Source: Prorocentrum cordatum | Taxonomy: Eukaryota > Sar > Dinophyceae > Prorocentrales > Prorocentraceae | Assembly (NCBI GenBank): GCA_963575745.1 | Contig: CAUYUJ010000369.1 | Span: 31,001 to 95,000 of the forward strand | DNA length: 64,000 bases | Direction: 5' to 3' | In this document: one piece after another, positions 60,201 to 64,000 of the stretch | How the letters are laid out: every line of letters starts with the position of its first letter | How positions within the stretch are numbered: the stretch's first letter is position 1 | The notes under the pieces: generated by a model | The model's input: only the letters and a program-made list of their open reading frames with translations | What the model was told of the DNA's origin: nothing | Databases searched by the model: none | Position numbers and translations under genes: made by a program

Positions 60201-63044
60201 TGACCTTCAAGACGCCCACGTGTTCCCCGAAGGCTTTCCAAACCGATTCGGGGAACACATGGTCCGATGGCTTGGCAGGTCTGGCCTCTCAACGTTCGGC
60301 CACACAAGACGGCCAGGATGACTCCAAGAACGGCACCAGCATGGCCTCCAAGTCCGCCCAAGATGGTCCAAGACGGCCTCCAAGACAGTCCTCAGAGAGT
60401 TCAGAGACGGCCCAAAACGACCCAAGAGGCCCCCCAGAGGCCTCCCAGACGGCCCAAGAGGGCTCCACAAGTCCTCCAGGAGGGCCCAAGGATTTTGGAA
60501 TGTGCTTCTTCTCGGCATTCCGACAGGTCACGACGGCCCAAGAGGCCCCCAAGATCGCCCAAGAGGCCCACCAAAGGGCACCATGATGGCCCAAGTGGCC
60601 TCCAAGACGGCCCCAGGAGGGCCCCAAGACGGCCCAAGAGGCCTCCAACACGCCCACGGTGGCCTCCAAGACGCTAAAGATGGCCTCCAAGACGGATCCG
60701 AAGCGCCCCAAGGTGGTCCCCCGTTGGCCCAGAAAGGCCCCCAAGACGGCTCCCGACGGCGTCAGACGTGCCAGGAACCCACCAAGATGGCCGAAGTTGG
60801 CTCGAAGCTGGCCCAAAAGGGCCCAAGAGGCCCCCAAGAGGGCCTCCAGGAAGGCCAGAAGAGGCCAACATAGATTTTCCAGAGGTTTTGACGGATTTTG
60901 GGCATTTCCTTCTTTTCGGCCTTCCGACGGCCCGAGACGGCCCAAGAGCCCCCAAAGATCGCCGAAAGATCGCCCAAGAGGCCTCCAAGACGGCCACGAT
61001 GACCTTCAAGACGCCCACGTGTTCCCCGAAGGCTTTCCAAACCGATTCGGGGAACACATGGTCCGATGGCTTGGCAGGTCTGGCCTCAACGTTCGGCCAC
61101 ATAGGCGCTTCCAAAAAGGCAGGGGGCGGCGGTGATTCGCCGTAGGCGTCTTAGATCCGCCGCCCCCTGTCGATTCATCGCAGGGGTGCCTGGCGTGCTG
61201 GATCCTGTCGGTTTTGGTTTTGGTTCTTTTTCCAAAAGAACTCCCCCTGGCGCTTCGGCCCGTCCCGCCGGGGTCCCGGGAGGATTGCCCAGGACCCCAA
61301 CGTCCACAAAAAAATCCTCCAAGACGGCTCAAGATGGCCTCCAAGATGCCTCCAAGACGGCCAAGATGGCCCCAAGATGTCTCCAAGACGGCCCAAGATG
61401 CACTCAAGACAGCCTGAGATAGCCTCAAGATGGCCCAAGACGGTCGAAGACGGCTCTAAGAGGCCTCCCGGACGGCCCAAGAGGGCTTCACGAAGTCCTC
61501 CAGGAGGGCCCGAAGATGCCAAACTCATTGATTGTCCTTAGGTTTTTGAAGGATTTTGGCATTTGCTTCTTCTCGGCATTCCGACGGCTCAAGACGGCCC
61601 AAGAGGCCCCCAAGATCGCCCCAACATCGCCCCAAGATCGCCCCAAGATCGCCCAAGTGGCCTCCAAGATGGCCCCATGACGGCCCAAGAGGCCCCAAAG
61701 ACGGCCCCAAGAGGGCCCCAAGAGGCTTCCAAAACGCCCAAGATGGCCTCTAAGACGGCCCCGAAGCGCCCCAAGAGGGCCCCAAGTCGGCCCAGAGAGG
61801 CCCCCAAGACGGCTCCCGACGGCGTCGGACGTGCCAGGAACCCACCAAGATGGCCGAAGTTGGCTCGAAGCTGGCCCAAGACGGCCCAAGAGGCCTCCAA
61901 GAGGGCCTCCAGGAAGGCCAGAAAAAGGCCAAAAGCACTGATTTTCTTTAGGTTTTTGAAGGATTTTGACATGTGCTTCTTTAAGGCCTTCCGACGGCCC
62001 GTGACGGCCCAAGAGTCGCCCGAGGATCGCCCAAGAGGCCTCCAAGATGGCCCCAGAACGGCCCAAGAGGACCTCAATACGGCCCCAAGAGGCCCCCAAG
62101 ACGGCCCAAGAGGCCTCCAAAACGCTCAAGATGGCCTCCAAGACGGCCCAAGAGCCCTCCAAGACGTCCCCCAAGAAGACCCGAAAGGGTCAAAATGGCT
62201 CCACACGGCCAAGATGACCTTCAAGATGCCCACGTGTTCCCCGAAGGCTTTCCGAACCGATTCGGGGAACACATGGTCCGATAGCTTGGCAAGTCTGGCC
62301 TCAACGTTCGGCCACATAGGCGCTTCCAAAAAGGCAGGGGGCGGCGGTGATTCGCCGTAGGCGTCTTAGATCCGCGCACAAGATGGTACAAGATGGCTTC
62401 CAAGACGGCTCGAGAGAGTCCAAGATGCCTTCAAGTTCGTCCAAGAAGCCTCCAAGACGGCCCAAGATGGCTCCAAGATGGCCTAAGACTGGCCGAGAGG
62501 CCCCCGAGAGGCCTCCACGAGCTCCACCAGGAAGACCCGAAAGGGCGAAATTCCTAGATTTTCCGTAGGTTGTTTGAAGGATTTAGGAATTGTCGTCTTT
62601 CAGCTCTCTGACGGCCCAAGACGGCCCAAGAGGCCCCCAACATCGTCCCAAGAGTGCCCAAGAGGCCTCCAAGATGGCCCCATGACAGCCCAAGATGCCC
62701 CCAAGAGGGCCCCAAGAAGAGCCCAAGACGGCCCAAGAGGGACCCCAAGACGCCGAAGATGGCCTCCAAGACGGCCAAGATAGCCTGCAAGATGCCTCCA
62801 AGACGACCAAGAAGGCCTCCAAGACGGGGAAGATGGCCCCAAGATGCACCCAAGACGGCGCCAGATGGCCTCAAGATGGCCTTAGACTGCCCAGAAGGCC
62901 TGCAAAAGGCCTCCAAGACGGCCCAAGAGTCCTCCAAGACGTCCTACAGGAAGGCCCGAAAGCTCGGAAGCCACCTGGTCCGATAGCTCGCCCGACTCCG
63001 TGTTCCCCGAATGCTTTCGAAACCCACTCGGGGAACGCGTGGCC

Positions 63045-63480
63045 CGATAGCTTGGCCAAACCCAAACCCCACTTTCGGCCACGCAGGCGCTTCCAAAAAG
63101 GCAGGGGGCGGCGGTGATTCGCCGCAGGCGTCTTCGATACGATCGGCTTAGGATACGCCCCAGGAATTCTGGGACATCTGGCGGCCCTCGCTTCTGCAGC
63201 CTCTGAGGAGCGTTCGAGGATCCTGGACATCCTGGAACTCTTCACAAAGTTTGGAAAGCGTCTCAAAGAAGACGAAGAAGGAGAAGAAGAAGAAGAAGGG
63301 GCGCGCCAGGGGCGGCGCCGGAGGCGCCGCCAGGGGGGGATGCCCCAGCGCAGACCCAAGAAATTCGCGCGGAGCGCCAACAGTTTATGTTTATGGCGTT
63401 GCTCCTCTGATGAACCCTGAAGGGTCTGAGCCGCCCGCTCCATGGCGCGACGGGGCGCGGAGGAAGGCTGCATGATCGCC
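63045..63480. other. End of the array and flank; no recognised gene
   Basis: CAAAAAGGCAGGGGGCGGCG and GGTGATTCGCCG at about 63095-63125 match the tail modules at 58430, 61120 and 62335. The rest shows no gene. Confidence 0.4.
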
Positions 63481-63536
63481 GCCCCGCGCGGACACGACAC
63501 GGACGACAGCGGCGACGACGACGACGAGTGACGACG

Positions 63537-63572
<36 letters not shown>

Positions 63573-63735
63573 ACGGACGACGACGACGAGTGACGACGAC
63601 GACGACGACGACACGGACGACGACGACGAGTGACGACGACGACGAGCACGACGAGCACGACGACGACGACGACGACGACGAGCACGACGATGAGCCCGAC
63701 GACGAGCACGACGACGAGCACGACGACGACGAGGC
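63480..63735. repeat. (GAC)n microsatellite
   Basis: GACGAC runs with GAGTGAC and GAGCAC interruptions. 63736-64000 is GC-rich with a GGA run (63875-63945); no gene is seen there. Confidence 0.85.
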
Positions 63736-64000
63736 CTCCCGCCGTGATACCTGCACGGCGCGAGGGCGGAGGGCTTTCGGGCCGTGCCCCCCCGGGGCTC
63801 CGAGCCGCTGCTCGAGACCGCCTGGGAAGGCGCCCTCGGCGAGGCGAGGCGGCGGGAACGCGCCCCCGAGGCGAGGAGGAGGAGGAGGAGGAGGAGGAGG
63901 AGGAGAAGGTCGAGAAGCAGGAGGAAAAGGAGGAGGAGCCCACGAGCGCGCCTTGTCTTTCAGCGCCGAACCTGAACGCTGAACCGGCAATTGTCCCCCG

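Larger units (their letters stand above)
56971..62990. repeat. Higher-order GATGGCC/AAGACGGCC array
   Basis: Built of CAAGATGGCC, CCAAGACGGCC and CAAGAGGCCCCC variants. The anchor GGCGTCAGACGTGCCAGGAA (or a close variant) occurs near 56997, 57820, 58061, 59151, 59956, 60758 and 61821, so longer units of about 800-1090 bp are repeated. Each carries T-rich cores and a hairpin. Many frames on both strands are stop-poor because of the composition, giving apparent Lys/Pro/Arg or Leu/Gly/Trp-rich proteins that I do not accept as genes. Confidence 0.75.

Noticed and set aside
58476-60203. 575-codon Lys/Pro/Arg-rich frame in the GATGGCC array, and its Leu/Gly/Trp-rich antisense counterparts
   Set aside because: The array is stop-poor on both strands, units differ by frame-changing indels, and no domain is visible.

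Overview
The window reads as nuclear DNA of a dinoflagellate made almost entirely of mobile elements and satellites; no ordinary single-copy host gene was recognised. The main clues are: tandem relics resembling the dinoflagellate spliced leader (26763-26810); very GC-rich DNA; a Ty1/copia element whose RT and RNase H wording I recall as typical of dinoflagellate copia proteins; and long trinucleotide and satellite arrays. The species cannot be named from sequence alone.

Region 1 (1-26810, minus strand) is the highlight: an approximately 26.8-kb non-LTR (LINE-type) retrotransposon. Read 5' to 3' it carries spliced-leader relics (26763-26810), ORF A (26595-20767, proline-rich with a zinc ribbon), ORF B (20779-18734, RING-H2 finger), ORF C (18765-15643, unknown), a pol ORF (15643-8269: N-terminal region, DNA cytosine methyltransferase, APE-type endonuclease, reverse transcriptase, RNase H) and ORF E (8185-764, zinc finger plus Upf1-like SF1 helicase plus a very long tail). 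It ends in a 3' region with ~290-bp tandem repeats. A/B, B/C and C/pol overlap at stop/start codons (13 bp, 32 bp and TAATG), and pol and E are 83 bp apart. ORFs B and C are intact. A, pol and E are broken by single-base frameshifts, several in homopolymers, and pol has one in-frame TAG, so this copy is either recently decayed or affected by assembly indels. The 7-mer CCCTGGG (sense strand) recurs about 37 times in all frames and in non-coding parts.

Region 2 (26811-36830) is repeat-dense: a module of a dispersed 'AAGATGGCC/AAGACGGCC' family, CCT and GGA tracts, a 1.1-kb inverted-terminus element filled with four different satellites (28917-30032), a foldback element (33318-33516), a 34-bp palindromic array, a 97-bp satellite and a 1-kb C-rich array.

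Region 3 (36832-56970, minus strand) is a degraded, very large (~20 kb) Ty1/copia LTR element. It has ~250-bp direct terminal repeats, a PBS-like site, Gag with a CX2CX4HX4C knuckle, a Tpt1/KptA-like RNA 2'-phosphotransferase domain, a RING finger, a protease whose active-site Asp is lost, integrase, RT and RNase H. A pentapeptide AG(Q/A)PA recurs along its polyprotein. It is interrupted by a second, inverted copy of the 1.1-kb element (53716-54860) and by TAG, CAGCCT, poly-A and GC-rich arrays.

Region 4 (56971-64000) is a higher-order array of the 'GATGGCC' family with about 12 copies of a T-rich ~50-nt core and seven copies of a conserved hairpin, ending in a (GAC)n tract.
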